From assembly GCA_001414345.1 (NCBI GenBank), contig LLCB01000429.1, forward strand, positions 1 through 38,396: DNA of 38,396 nucleotides, given 5' to 3'. Under the pieces are notes generated by a model, which saw only the letters and a program-made list of their open reading frames with translations, had not been told where the DNA came from and ran no database searches. This document shows, piece after piece, positions 1 to 10,441 of this stretch. This DNA comes from Hymenoscyphus infarciens (Eukaryota; Ascomycota; Leotiomycetes; Helotiales; Helotiaceae). Position 1 is the stretch's first letter. Every line of letters begins with the position of its first letter. Both the position numbers and the translations under genes were made by a program.

Positions 1-18
1 GGGGGGGGGGGGTGGGGG
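1..18. repeat. G-rich homopolymer at window edge
   Basis: Twelve G residues, one T, then five G. A homopolymer at the very edge may be a microsatellite or an assembly artefact. The rest of 1-646 shows no convincing gene: the only frame listed there is short and has no recognisable motif. Confidence 0.6.
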
Positions 19-646
19 TGAACGGAAACATTGGAGCTGGCGCACCAGAGATAGGCAATAAAAACGCACAATCGATAACTACGAGCTCATGCTTTGGAAC
101 TGTCTTAGAGCACTTAAAGTCTAGAAAGAGTTTAATCTTACCGTTTTAAAATGGACAATTACTCCGTAAATATCGAGAAACACTGGGGAGTTTTGGAGTC
201 GAAATGGACAAAAGCCCGAAACGAAGCGTCTGGAACAGATGATCTATACTCGATAAGCGAAAGGGGGAATATGTCGAGTCTTGTATAACCTCTAATCGTG
301 TGCTTGATAAGTTAAAGCTAATATTTCCTAGGTCGTGAGCTTGTAGGAGCAATCAGGACGCTATTCCATGCTCATCGAGAGGTCGCATTAGAGGAGAAGA
401 AACTGGTTCAGATATATGACATAAAAGACAGAGTGCGCCAGTTTGTGATGAGGGTAGCGAGGGAAAATCCCTAAGACGAAAGTGATTTGTTTGACTAAAA
501 AGGAATTACTGCAGGGCAGAGTATTTGGCTCACGCCAACTTGTTACAACCTTCTACAATACCCTAGTTCTTGTTCTCGTGGTGCATTTTTTGCTTAACTT
601 GGTCTTCAAAACCCCTAGCCTCATGCTCCGCTCTCAAAACCTCTAC

Positions 647-2090
647 CTATGAAGCGGCGAACTGATCTGCACTAGTGTTGTTGGCATTATTTAGAATCTC
701 TATCTCATTACGCAGCCCCGTGGCCCTATTTCTCGCGGCAGCTTCTATCTTACGCAGGGTGTTGATCGGAGGGCTGACTCTCTTGTATAGCTTTTTAGCT
801 CTCTTAACAAGCTTCGCCAATTTACCGTACATTCCTGTCGTGTCCATAAGTTCTCTAAGATTAACTTTTTCGAGAAAGTTCTTCTGGGTGATTGTCTTTT
901 TGCCTTTGGCCGATCGCTGCGGTCCGGCTTCAGCTTGCTGTATCTTGCTTAGCCAGCGAACCAAATAAGCAACATACACCTGACTCACCGTTGGTAAAGG
1001 TTTCGAGGTTTCGCAAAGGAATAGCCAACGTAAAATAAAGCGGGATGTGCTCCGTGCTATGGTGGTGTCAGCGGTTGATTTACGGCGGCGACTGCCGTCT
1101 TCCAACCTCCATCTCTCTAGCCTCGCGGGATTTATCCTGCGACTTTTTGAACATTTAGCATACATCTTGAATTATGTTCGTGGCTCTTACCATTGCTTCG
1201 GCTGTTTTTTCCACAGTAGTTGCCGACTCTTCGTAGTGGTGGGTGGGTTCGTTGAAGTGTTATAAGGATTGGCGAAGTTTCGTGGTTTCGCGACTTGGAG
1301 ATCGATACAAGTGGAAGAAGTTACTGGCAACCTTAGCATCGCGAGCCCTAGATTACTCTCCGGGAGCGAATCATCAAATTTTTGGCGCCAGCTTCGGTCA
1401 TGAAATGGCATCATATGCGTAGTTATGATCAAGTTTGGAGGGAATGCAAATATTACATTGATTTAATGAAAAGTCCTCGCGGACCTACAATCAATGATAA
1501 GTGATCATTTCCTGCCTATGATAATGTAATGTCCCTGCGGACGATCAATCCCGAAGCGTTGTCCCCAGCCACTTATTCACTACCATCAACTTCCTCTTCA
1601 GAATCATTCTCCTCATCTATCTCCTCGTCCTCGTCGCTGCCAGCCTCATCATCATTCTTGTCCTCGCTGGGCACTTCGCCAGCCTCAACTTGTCTAACAG
1701 CATCGTTGTACTCTTTCTCGTTCTCCAACTCGTTCTCACCATCGTAGAATCGCACGAGAGATCGGAGCGTAATCACCTCGCGGTGTTGAGGAAAGCCTTT
1801 GAGACTTGGCGGGTGAGTTGCTTGAAGCATCTGTTAGTTCGCTAATCCTCTAGGTTGCGTGCTTGCTATTCAAGATCAACTCCCGAAATTCGTGAGAACA
1901 GTCATCGTAAGGATATTGGACGTGGGATCCCGCCAGGGTAAGGATGCGCCATTCAAGATAACATTCATCAAACAAGGCTAGATATTCATTATTAGAATCG
2001 AGAACTTTGTTTTACTAGGGAAAGGACATACTATCCCAGTCCAACTGGCTACGGGAGGCATTTTCAGGGCGGCGGGGCATCATAGTACAA
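647..2090 (-). pseudogene. Decayed hypothetical gene, minus strand
   Basis: I do not recognise the product. Several stretches on the minus strand read like protein but fall in different frames or are cut by stops. From about 2,011 to 1,853 there is an open stretch containing EYLALFDECYLEW, ended by TAG at 1,850-1,852. From 1,830 to 1,573 an ATG-started frame of 85 codons ends in a strongly acidic Asp/Glu tail. Around 1,270-1,150 a third frame reads HYEESATTVEKTAEAMV. From about 950 to 647 a basic, lysine-rich helical stretch contains RAKKLYKRVSPP and ends at a stop. No set of splice sites joins them cleanly. This suggests a broken gene, though a multi-exon gene with introns I failed to find is possible. 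A patch of very AT-rich sequence (2,098-2,205) lies just upstream. Confidence 0.35.
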
Positions 2091-2097
2091 AGGTTTG

Positions 2098-2205
2098 TAC
2101 TCGTCTATTACTTATTAAAGCTTTATCTATCTTAAATACTTGACTAGTATTCTAGCTTATCTTAATATTTACATATTTCTTACTATTAAATACTATTTTA
2201 ATCGC
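2098..2205. other. Small AT-rich patch, RIP-like composition
   Basis: About 110 bp rich in TA dinucleotides and nearly free of CA/TG, bounded by ordinary sequence on both sides. Its composition resembles the retroelement block at the right end of the window, so it may be a short relic of a mutated repeat. No motif identifies the source. Confidence 0.35.
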
Positions 2206-2549
2206 GGAAGCAGTGGCACCAAAGGTGCGCTGCATTTGCGAGATTTTGAACTATACCTTCCAAAGTAACTCATAGGCTCGTTTATAACGTTAAGACTTCT
2301 AGATTTTTGAAAATAATTTCCATTACTCCGTGGAACACTCGTCAACTATTGTTGCTATTTAACAGGACTAAAAGAACTATGTTTTACGAAACAACTTATA
2401 ATGACGTCGTATACACGTAGCAAGAACTCATTTGATTTCTTGTAAGTTAACAAGGTGGAACACTTATAATTCTAATCTAAGGATTTTAAAATAATTACTA
2501 GAAGACTGCTTTCTCTCAGAGAACATAAATAAGAATATTCTATCTAGAG

Positions 2550-2935
2550 ACTTACTAGAAAATAACTTACTAGAAAATAACTTCTTAGATTATTTAGGAC
2601 ACAACTTCTTCTATCGTCCTAACACACTTCAACTATGATCAATACTTAAGAGAGCTAAAATAACAACATCCTACAAAGAAACTTACTAGAAAGCAGCTCC
2701 TTGACTATTTAGAAGACAGCTTTTTCTCCCATCGTTATACTCTTCAACTCTTCTTATTAATCAAGGGAAATTGAACAAGAATATCTTATAAAGAAACTTA
2801 CTAGAAAGTAGCATTTTGACTATTTAGATAACAGCTTCTTTCATCTCCGTAAACTCCTTCAACTATTCTTTTTACCACAGAAGAATACAACAACGGTATC
2901 CTAAAAAGGAACTTACTAGAAACTAGCTGAGAAAC
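2550..2935. repeat. Tandem repeat, 115-bp unit, about 3.5 copies
   Basis: The string ACTTACTAGAAA recurs at 2,550, 2,565, 2,681, 2,796 and 2,911; the last four are spaced 116, 115 and 115 bp apart. Each unit also carries matching blocks in order: a GACTATTTAGA-like block, an ACAGCTTCTTT-like block, a CTTCAACTATTCTT-like block, then a TATCCTATAAAGAA-like block. The copies differ by point changes and small indels, so the array is old. A weaker partial unit may precede it near 2,490. No open frame runs through it and no function is evident. The DNA from 2,936 to 3,325 has no gene of its own. Confidence 0.75.
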
Positions 2936-3325
2936 TGTAATAATTCAGTTTAATTGTTCCAGTAAGTTTAATAAAACATAATTCGTTGTTCAAACAGCCT
3001 GGAACAATGTTAGTTTATTAGCCTGGCTATTTTGAAGTAGTCAGTTAAAGCAATCACAAGGAAAATAGTATGTTAGATCAATGAAGACACGTCAATTAAG
3101 GCCACAATGGCACAGCAGAAGTTATATATGAAAACTTCATTGCAAAATAACCTCCACCAGCATTACCTCCACACAGCTGACAGACGCCTTTATGGCTATT
3201 CTATCCTACTTTCATCCCCTGAAATTAAGAAACCACCCGACACCTATCTTACAATACACATACAATACAAACTCCCCAACTCCAAGCTACCCACGATCCA
3301 AAACCCCAAAACTCCACCCCCTATC

Positions 3326-4251
3326 TTACAACACTTGACACTCGGTCAAGTGTTTCTTGGATGCCATTCCCCTCTTCTCCTCACATCCTGGGCAGTTGCA
3401 TTCGAATCCGTAGAATCCCGGAAGCTCATCTGGTTTGTCAGAGTAGGAGATGGTTATCTCCTGCCCCTTGGGAATTTCCTTCCGTGCCGTGACCACCAAC
3501 AGATTCTCCTCCTTGTGGTATCTGTACCCACAGTTTGAATAGGGTCGGCACTGGTGGTTAAACCGCGAACATTTGATAAAGATGCCATTTTCGTCGCCGG
3601 TGGTTTTGAATCTAACAAATATTCAGTAAGATATTCATAATAGCTCCAGTAATACAACAATACAAGGGAAAGGGGAGTTTTACCTGTTGGTGGAAAAAAT
3701 GCTCGTGACTCTGTTGTCACTGGTAACTTCACCACCGCCTCTGGGGTACGCGTGCAAGCTGAGGTATGCCGCTGTATCTTCCTCTGATAGACTCTGCCAC
3801 TTGTTCCAAATTTGTATCTCCTTTGCCAAGAAGAGAGGCGTCTCTGTCATGATGACCTCGCCTTCCTTGATGTCTTTGGTAGCAAAGGCACCAAGACCTG
3901 CACCTGCCGACTCCCGTACCTCGAAGTGCTCGGTCGCAAACTTCGGGTCGTAGTTGAAAACAGGGAGTGTGGCATTGTCCCAGGCTGGCAAAGGAGACGA
4001 GAGGGGTGTGTCCGAGGAGGGAAGAAGGGACGGAAGAGGTAATTGAGGGGATGGCGAAAGAGACAGGAGGGTAGCGAAGGGAGAGGCAGAGGAGGGAAGG
4101 GTAGTCGCGTGGTGAGGACGTTGCCATCGCTACTCGCAATTAGAACTATGCATCACAAAAGGTAATGATGAAGACTCACCCGGTACCAAGCCGCCACAAG
4201 TTCCGGATTTCCATTCCGAAACAAATCGTAGTCTTCAACCAAGTACCCCAT
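3326..4251 (-). CDS. SET-domain protein (putative lysine methyltransferase), 3 exons
   Basis: Exons on the minus strand are 4251-4180, 4129-3684 and 3611-3326; the introns are 50 and 72 bp. The first donor is GTGAGT and both joins keep frame, giving 267 residues with TAA at 3,328-3,326. I chose the ATG at 4,251 because exon 1 (MGYLVEDYDLF...) joins in phase 0 to the next exon, whereas no ATG lies in frame inside exon 2. The SET core begins near residue 99 (AGAGLGAFATKDIKEGEVI). The knot motif RFNHQC is at 189-194, EITISYSD at 224-231, and a post-SET-like CxCxxC at 244-249. SET proteins move methyl groups from S-adenosylmethionine to lysines; the substrate here is unknown. Residues 30-72 are Pro/Ser/Leu-rich, probably a flexible linker. 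The protein is short, with no further domain, like many small fungal SET proteins. Confidence 0.85.
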
Positions 4252-5368
4252 GGTTTGTGTAGACATATCTACTACCCGGTGTCAACAATGTTAGTTTATG
4301 CAAGGAAGTGTGCAACGAGCGGAAATGGTGCGAGGTGAGAGAAGAGTAGCAGTGACTCGGCGATACGAGAGGGGGAGGAAGAAGCAGGTGTTTGGCGCAG
4401 AGTCTCCCAACTATCAATTCCTCTACGAGGGTAGCTATTTGGTCTTGTTGAAAGTGTATCACGAAGAGGATTGAATCCGAAGCAATTGCCAATGTGAGTT
4501 TCCAAAAATGAGAGTGCAGAAAGCCTAGGCGTTGTCCTTTTCCGTAATTTTGTTGTGGTGACGCGTGAAGACAAGGTCGTTCAATGGTTGATGTATGTGG
4601 CCAGTGTCTATGTATCCCAATCGTATGTATGTGCCAAGGAGAAGTATTCCAAGAAAAGACCAGGGAATCGAGTTTGAGATGGTCGGGAATGTGTTGTGTT
4701 TGGTCAAGTGTATGTTTGTTGTTGGTGAATATGGGACAGGGTGTTGTAGAGGAAGGCGCTTTGTGCAGAGTTGGTTTCAAAGTCTCTTGAGGTAGAACCG
4801 CTTTCGGTGGTTGAAGAAAGTTCCGACGCTGCGGTGTTGGCTTGCGATTGCAACGCGAGTTTGAAGAGCGGACTACCAACTGACCACTACCTTTTGCACT
4901 ATCTCCAAGTGGTGATAGAGGTAAACGCAAGTTGTAGGATCGCAGTAAGAATCAAGTGTTCTTGGAGAGAGAGAAGTATTCTTGTTTGTGGATGCAGTTG
5001 CAATCAGAAGTGAGGCGTCTTTTTGTAGAAAATTTTGACCAATTCTGGAAGGCGGTTGGTGAATCGAGAGGTGAGTTGATCGGGAGCGGGCCGATAAGCG
5101 GAAAGTTTTCCGTTGATTTCCAGTTTTGGGTCGCTTCAACCGATTGAAAGCGAAAGCGCAGAGGAAGAAAGGACAGTTGGGCAATATGTGAAAGATATGC
5201 AAGGGTGAAAATTCAAATTTTGCACTCACCAAGATTCACAAGCAGTCTGCCAACTGGGTCCTGGCTATTGCCAGCAAATTGGCTGGAAGCAGCAATTATT
5301 GTCATTCTGCAAGCTTTGTCAGTGAATGTCCAACAAAAACAGGAGGCTCTCTGCCAAATATGGCGTCA

Positions 5369-5392
5369 CCCCCCCCCCCCCCCCCCCCCCCC
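5369..5392. repeat. C24 homopolymer
   Basis: An uninterrupted run of 24 C residues in non-coding DNA. It could be a G-quadruplex-forming tract on the minus strand or a place of uncertain length in the assembly. A G9 run at 7,121-7,129 and the G-rich window edge are similar. Confidence 0.9.
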
Positions 5393-6604
5393 GCACACAA
5401 CCAGCTTTTACAAAAGCACTTTAGTGTCTTGGAGTGGCCATTGACCCAAAGGATCAGTGGAGCCAAACTGTACAGGTTTGCCTAGCAACCTGCAAGTAAA
5501 AACAAGTGTTCCCTTGCAAGCGCCGATCCTCCAGTACCAATTGGACTTTGAAGATTTTGTTGCCTCTGCTTTTGCGGTGAGATTGCCACTGCCATGGTCA
5601 CACTAATGACCATAGATAGGGTGGTCTCAAAATAAGAGTAGGACAAGTCGATTCATTGAGGTAGTCTTTCAATGGGGGATAGTGAGATATCTTACTTGTA
5701 TATTTTGATTCTTGGGTTCTTTTCTTTTGCTTTTTTCCAGGGCTTGAGTGGCTTTCCAAATTGAGGATCAAGGCGACAAAGGCAACCAAAGCGACCACGA
5801 CGTTCAATTGAAAACAAAGTGCAAGAGATGACAGAAGTAGGTTGTCCATGACTAGAAGGAGACATTTTGGAGGTAAAGAAGAGATAGTTGGGTGTGTAAA
5901 CAGTTGTGCAAAGTTCGATTTTTGATGAGCAGAAGAGTATTGTCAAACTTCAATGAGGCAGGGCAAGAGCAACCTTAACAATTTGAAACGCAACTTCCGG
6001 TTCCACCCGTAGCCTACACGTGCAACGCTAGCAAACTGCCAATTGCATACCCTTGCCTTGTTAAAAATATAGGGCACAAAAAGCGGCAAGCAAAGATCCC
6101 AGTTTTGTTTTGAATTGTTTGGCACTATAATTTCAGTAGAAGAATTAGCAGGCATATCTCAACTAGAAGAGAGGACAGCAAACCGAATCATATCAAGCGA
6201 CTTGCCCCTGATTCAATGAACCGTCGATTGGCCGAGTGAGGAGTGACTTGTAAGTTCATCCTTTGGGTCTCATCAACTAACTCTACAAGCACGGCTCGCT
6301 TCATATCCAGCTGTTGGTTTCCTCTCCTTTGGTCGCAATTGGCTCCAATTGGCTAACTTTCTTGCATAGCGCCAACCCTACCTTACTGCAAGCCCCGGAT
6401 CAACCATCCCTTCAAATTGAAACCATGGAACCACCTCCATAGATATCTTTCTGCACAAGGAGGCAGGTTGATCCCCATCCATTGTCCATGCTAAGAAGCT
6501 AACCTCCTAATGATGAAAGGAAAATCTGGAACTTACGCCAAATTCCAATAACAGCATTCAAATAAGCAAGATACTCGCACGGCTCGTTGGCGTACACATG
6601 GATT

Positions 6605-7380
6605 TCATGTACGCCATAAATCCTCTTCCTCTGAGTCTCCCTCGGGGTCTTTCGGTCGCAACTGCGATAGGCTTTGCGGCTCTTCCCCCCTCAAAAAGCT
6701 GAATTGCCCTTGAATCAGGGCTCTTTGCTGCCGATCAACACTCCTACGATGCGAATAATGCTTCCTTCTATGGGCAAACAAAACCCCTCGCACTACACAA
6801 ATATGCCCAAAAGGACAACCATAGAAAGAACTGCGATGCTCGAGTGGATAATCGAAAGAAGAGGAGTTCTCGGCATCAAGAAGTTTCGCAGACGCTTCCG
6901 ATAATGAATGGTCTCGCGTTGGCGTTGTCAATAACGAGGTGCGTTAGGACATCGTGTGGGTGTCGAGCATGTTCCAAGTGGTCTTTGCCGTGGTCGTCAT
7001 CTCTCTTTCGCTGGCGGTGTGCGGGCATACATCCACAGCCACGCTTCTCTTGTACTTCTCTCATACTTCTTCATACACGGCCGGCACTGTCTTTCCTTCG
7101 AGAGCCCCTATACGGGAGGCGGGGGGGGGTTGTTGCCCAGCCTCGGCGTAGCGACGAATCGCCGACGATGCCATCTTGCCTTGGCATCCTGGATATCCGC
7201 TGGCGGCGTGTCTTCGAGATAGAATATGGATGAGAAAATGGAAGCTGGAGCGTGGCTCGGGGGTCAGTCCCTCGAATACGCGCTTCTTAGAGGTTGGCTT
7301 TGGTGATGCTCCCAAAGAAGCCCCTGCGGCATATTCCCACCTTCTTTCGGGATATTCCCAGATACACTTTCATTCCAATG
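6605..7380 (-). pseudogene. Possible broken hypothetical coding region
   Basis: On the minus strand an open stretch from about 7,370 to 7,061 reads like protein (WEYPERRWEYAAGASL, then SKKRVFEGLTPEPRSS) but has no in-frame ATG at its 5' end. It passes a run of nine C (7,129-7,121) and stops at 7,061. Protein-like sequence resumes in another frame at about 6,931-6,605 (TTPTRDHSLSEASAKLLDAE, ending in an acidic tail). A frameshift at the homopolymer, by mutation or sequencing error, or an unseen intron would link them. I recognise no family. Confidence 0.25.
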
Positions 7381-9317
7381 AAAAGTAATCTAGATTTGCC
7401 AGATTAGATCAAGTTTTCTTCAGCAAAGTTAGAAAAACTCCATGAATGGAAACAGCTACATGCAGGAAACAAACTGCGAAAGATCACGGCTCGGTCATGT
7501 GATATAATGTGATATAATGTGACATCCAGAAATCTGTCAATAGGAAACTTATAGATAGTCAAGAAAAGAGTAATAAGTTGGACATGACCCAAACAATCTC
7601 CCACAACCTTTGTTAAAAGAAAATGCCTATGCAGAAACGGATTATCAACAATGTCACATGACTCTTCTCGACCAGCCAGACCGGGATGGCGGGGTGGAAA
7701 CGGCCACTGCCAGGTGAGACTCTAACTGGATGACATCAATTTCATAATCTTTAGAACGAAAGGATGAACACCCAAAAGACAAAACTGGACTACAAAACCC
7801 TAGTACTTCTACTAAATACTAGTACTATTACCCAAATCCCATTGCCCATGGGAAAGAACCCGAATTCCATACCTAATGGAATTTGGACATACCGTGTAAC
7901 ATATGACCCATGATCGATGATGGCGGTTCATCTAAAGCTCTCACCGACCACGGGATAGTAGTTTATCATATGCTCTTGTCCAAACAACAACTGTTGCAAA
8001 GTGCTTGAACCTTATATTCTCGCTAGGGCTGCATTCATGGTAATGTCTTTAATTTTCAGAGATGATGCCAGTTTTAGGAGGTCTAGAAGAATGAGAAAGT
8101 CTGCCACATGTTTTACAAGTTCGAAGTCAGCTATAAAAGTGAGAGAAATTCAGAATTCTACCTCTCACACAGAATGATAGGATGGGGTAACTCTACGCGT
8201 ACCTTACAGGTTCTTTTCTGGAAAACCCAACAGGCACAAATACTTACATTCGGCCTAGGCATCATTGAACCGTTTCATCTCGAATACTTCCAGAATGTTA
8301 TTTTTGGTTTGCGGGGTAAGTCTCGGGGATGCAGCATTGCTGTAAATAACCCTATTTCTTGCCGCCTTCTAGCCACAGAAGAACCCATGGCTTCACCGTC
8401 TCACTGGTTCCACTTGGGATTGTCCAATCTGTCCTTTATTTTTCCATCTTTGCACAATTCGGGCGCTGAGACTTACCAACGATCATTTGAAATTTCGGCT
8501 GCCATGTTAATCTCTTGGATACATAAAAACGCAGAAAAGGCCAATAGGGGAAGGTTGACTTGAACTATTCCAGCAACCTGCGTTTGGCAGCATCGAACCG
8601 GTCCCCATACTTTCAAAATCAAATGTTTCGCTCTTATGTGGGTTCTCACTACTTTCCCAAGCCTCAGGCCATGATTTTGTCAGTAATTTTATAGTAGCTG
8701 GAATCAGGTAGGTTTCTGCTCAGCCTATTTTAAAGGAGATGAAAATTAATGCCTTTCAAGTTACAACGTTTCCGCTACGGTCTTCACTGGATCTCTAAAT
8801 TCTCCTTCGGCCGCCTGGCCGATATTTTAGAATCAAGTTATATTCCATCTATGGAATGGATCGTTCAGGGTCCTTCAGTTTGGGATGAAAAATGAATTAT
8901 GAATTTGAAGGAAGGGAGATTGAAGAGAATTTGAGCGTAGATTTTCTCATGGCTTTTCTTTCTGGTCAATAGTACTTGTGACAAGTGGTACATTGTTCAT
9001 AATGACACATGAAATGAAAGGTGTTTCCCAATTGAGTTCTACGCCTCAGAAGTTGTGATTCATGTCACTGTCCAGGTGTCATTGAGACAATAAAAAAGTT
9101 GATTGTATCATCTCAAGCGCCTCGCAGCTCTTCCCAGGCATCACATTCACAACTTCCGACTCCAAATTTCATACTGTTTAAGAGAAACTCCATAGCTCCT
9201 TCCTCAAGCTCCATCAACTGGCATAACGAGTATCGAATCCTTACTTCTACACTCACCTTCAACAAAAGCAATAACTTCCAACAACAACAACAACCTCCAT
9301 CAGCAAACAAGCTCAAA

Positions 9318-9649
9318 ATGGGTTACGTCCAAGAACTCGTTTACGGCCGTATCAAGCATGGCAAGTCCAACCCGAATTTTGGTCATTGGTTTGGCGATGA
9401 ATGGAATGGAGATCCTCATCCGACGTATGTCATAATTGCTTCCTGGTCTCATTCGATGTTGAGAAGATAAAGACTAATTCCAATGACAGGGTATCTACCG
9501 ACCCTTCCGTTTCGGAGCCAAAGAAGCCCCGTCAAACTCCCAAAGGCAAGAAGTCCGATTCAGCTGGTGTTGGTGGAAGCAAGAAATCCGAGGAAGGCAA
9601 GGGGGAGAGCTCGGGAATGCAAGTTACTTTTGATGGACCGGAATCCTGA
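9318..9649 (+). CDS. Small spliced hypothetical protein, 88 residues
   Basis: Exons 9318-9424 and 9490-9649 flank a 65-bp intron with donor GTATGT and acceptor GACAG; the join keeps frame and makes a threonine codon. The ATG at 9,318 follows a CAACAACAACAA-rich leader that looks like a fungal 5' UTR and has the favourable context AAAATGGG. The N-terminal half, MGYVQELVYGRIKHGKSNPN and FGHWFGDEWNGDPHP, is aromatic-rich. The C-terminal half is a low-complexity Lys/Gly/Ser region. There is no signal peptide or membrane segment. I do not recognise the family. The clean splice and the change from compact to charged tail argue for a real gene. Confidence 0.65.
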
Positions 9650-9744
9650 GTTTCGAGTGTTGCTCGTACCACACTGTCAAAAAGTCATATCACCGCGGGA
9701 TATCTACGTTCTTGGGCAGGTCTCGCACCGATTTCGGAGCCCTG

Positions 9745-9750
9745 AATAAA
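9745..9750 (+). terminator. Putative poly(A) signal AATAAA
   Basis: AATAAA 96 bp after the stop of the 88-residue gene, a usual distance for a fungal 3' UTR. Fungal polyadenylation signals are loose, so this is only suggestive. Confidence 0.35.
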
Positions 9751-10154
9751 AGTTACGAAAAGTTATTTCACCACAAATATCAATTGATATCTTTCGTCCC
9801 GTCAAGGGGATAAACTCCATTAAAGTACAAGACATGTTTTCGAGAAGTGAGTGCCGTAGAGAATGCTTTTGTGGTTGTAGCTACTCACCTAGAGAATAAT
9901 CCGGCCCCACTTTTCCACTTCCGGGTGTAACCTAACACGGCAACCGGCATGAAGCTTCTTCTCCACCTCAGACTTCAAGCAACAACCCTTGTAAAATTTC
10001 TCGATCAATTGTGACTCTCTCTCTCTGGAATTTCAAACTATTCGGTCCCAAACAGTTCTCAATTCCCTTTACTTCCAACATTCTTGGTTTTCGGGTTGCG
10101 TCATACGTTGGGTAACGTTGGGTAAAGCTACCCCGCATCAAGCCCCAACCTGCA

Positions 10155-10161
10155 TATAAAT
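10155..10161 (+). promoter_or_regulatory. TATA-like element upstream of the GH92 gene
   Basis: TATAAAT lies 281 bp before the GH92 start codon, in the 790-bp gap that otherwise holds no gene. The distance would imply a long 5' UTR, so this is a weak call. Confidence 0.25.
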
Positions 10162-10441
10162 TAGCTTCCCAACTTAGCACAGACCTTGCTATCATTCGGA
10201 TGTACTAGTACACAAAAGCTGTCAGATGCTCCAGGAACGAAGTTGAGATACGTCAATTGCCGTGAGGGGTTGACCCATGTAACGTGGTAACCAGCTCTCA
10301 TTCGACAATGGATGGGTTGGGGAGGGGTTGGCGGTCTTCGGCCGTTGAATTTTTGATGATTTACATATCCTAAGGCTCCCTTTTTTCCTTGAGTGGTCTT
10401 TGGTGTGTCTTTTTTGGAGAATTGGGCTCTCCAATGCTGCA

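Larger units (their letters stand above)
4252..9317. other. Gene-poor stretch, no confident gene
   Basis: About 5 kb where I can support no complete gene. Frames such as 4,930-4,235 (minus), 5,849-5,598 (minus) and 8,108-8,563 (plus) lack motifs, convincing splice sites or protein-like composition. The part just above 4,251 is the expected promoter of the SET gene. A C24 run lies at 5,369-5,392. A weak coding candidate (7,380-6,605, minus) is listed separately. Confidence 0.5.

Noticed and set aside
2550..2935. CRISPR-like array
   Set aside because: The 115-bp units are contiguous and diverged, with no repeat-spacer pattern, and the genome is eukaryotic.
4235..4930. 231-codon minus-strand frame upstream of the SET gene
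   Set aside because: It overlaps the SET first exon in another frame, has a non-ATG start, no motif, and the composition of a chance frame.
8108..8563. 151-codon plus-strand frame with an ATG
   Set aside because: No recognisable motif, no conserved-looking segment and no supporting signals; a chance frame cannot be distinguished.
10100..10125. Telomere-like repetition of TTGGGTAACG
   Set aside because: Only two copies, and not the TTAGGG unit of filamentous fungi; inside a promoter gap.
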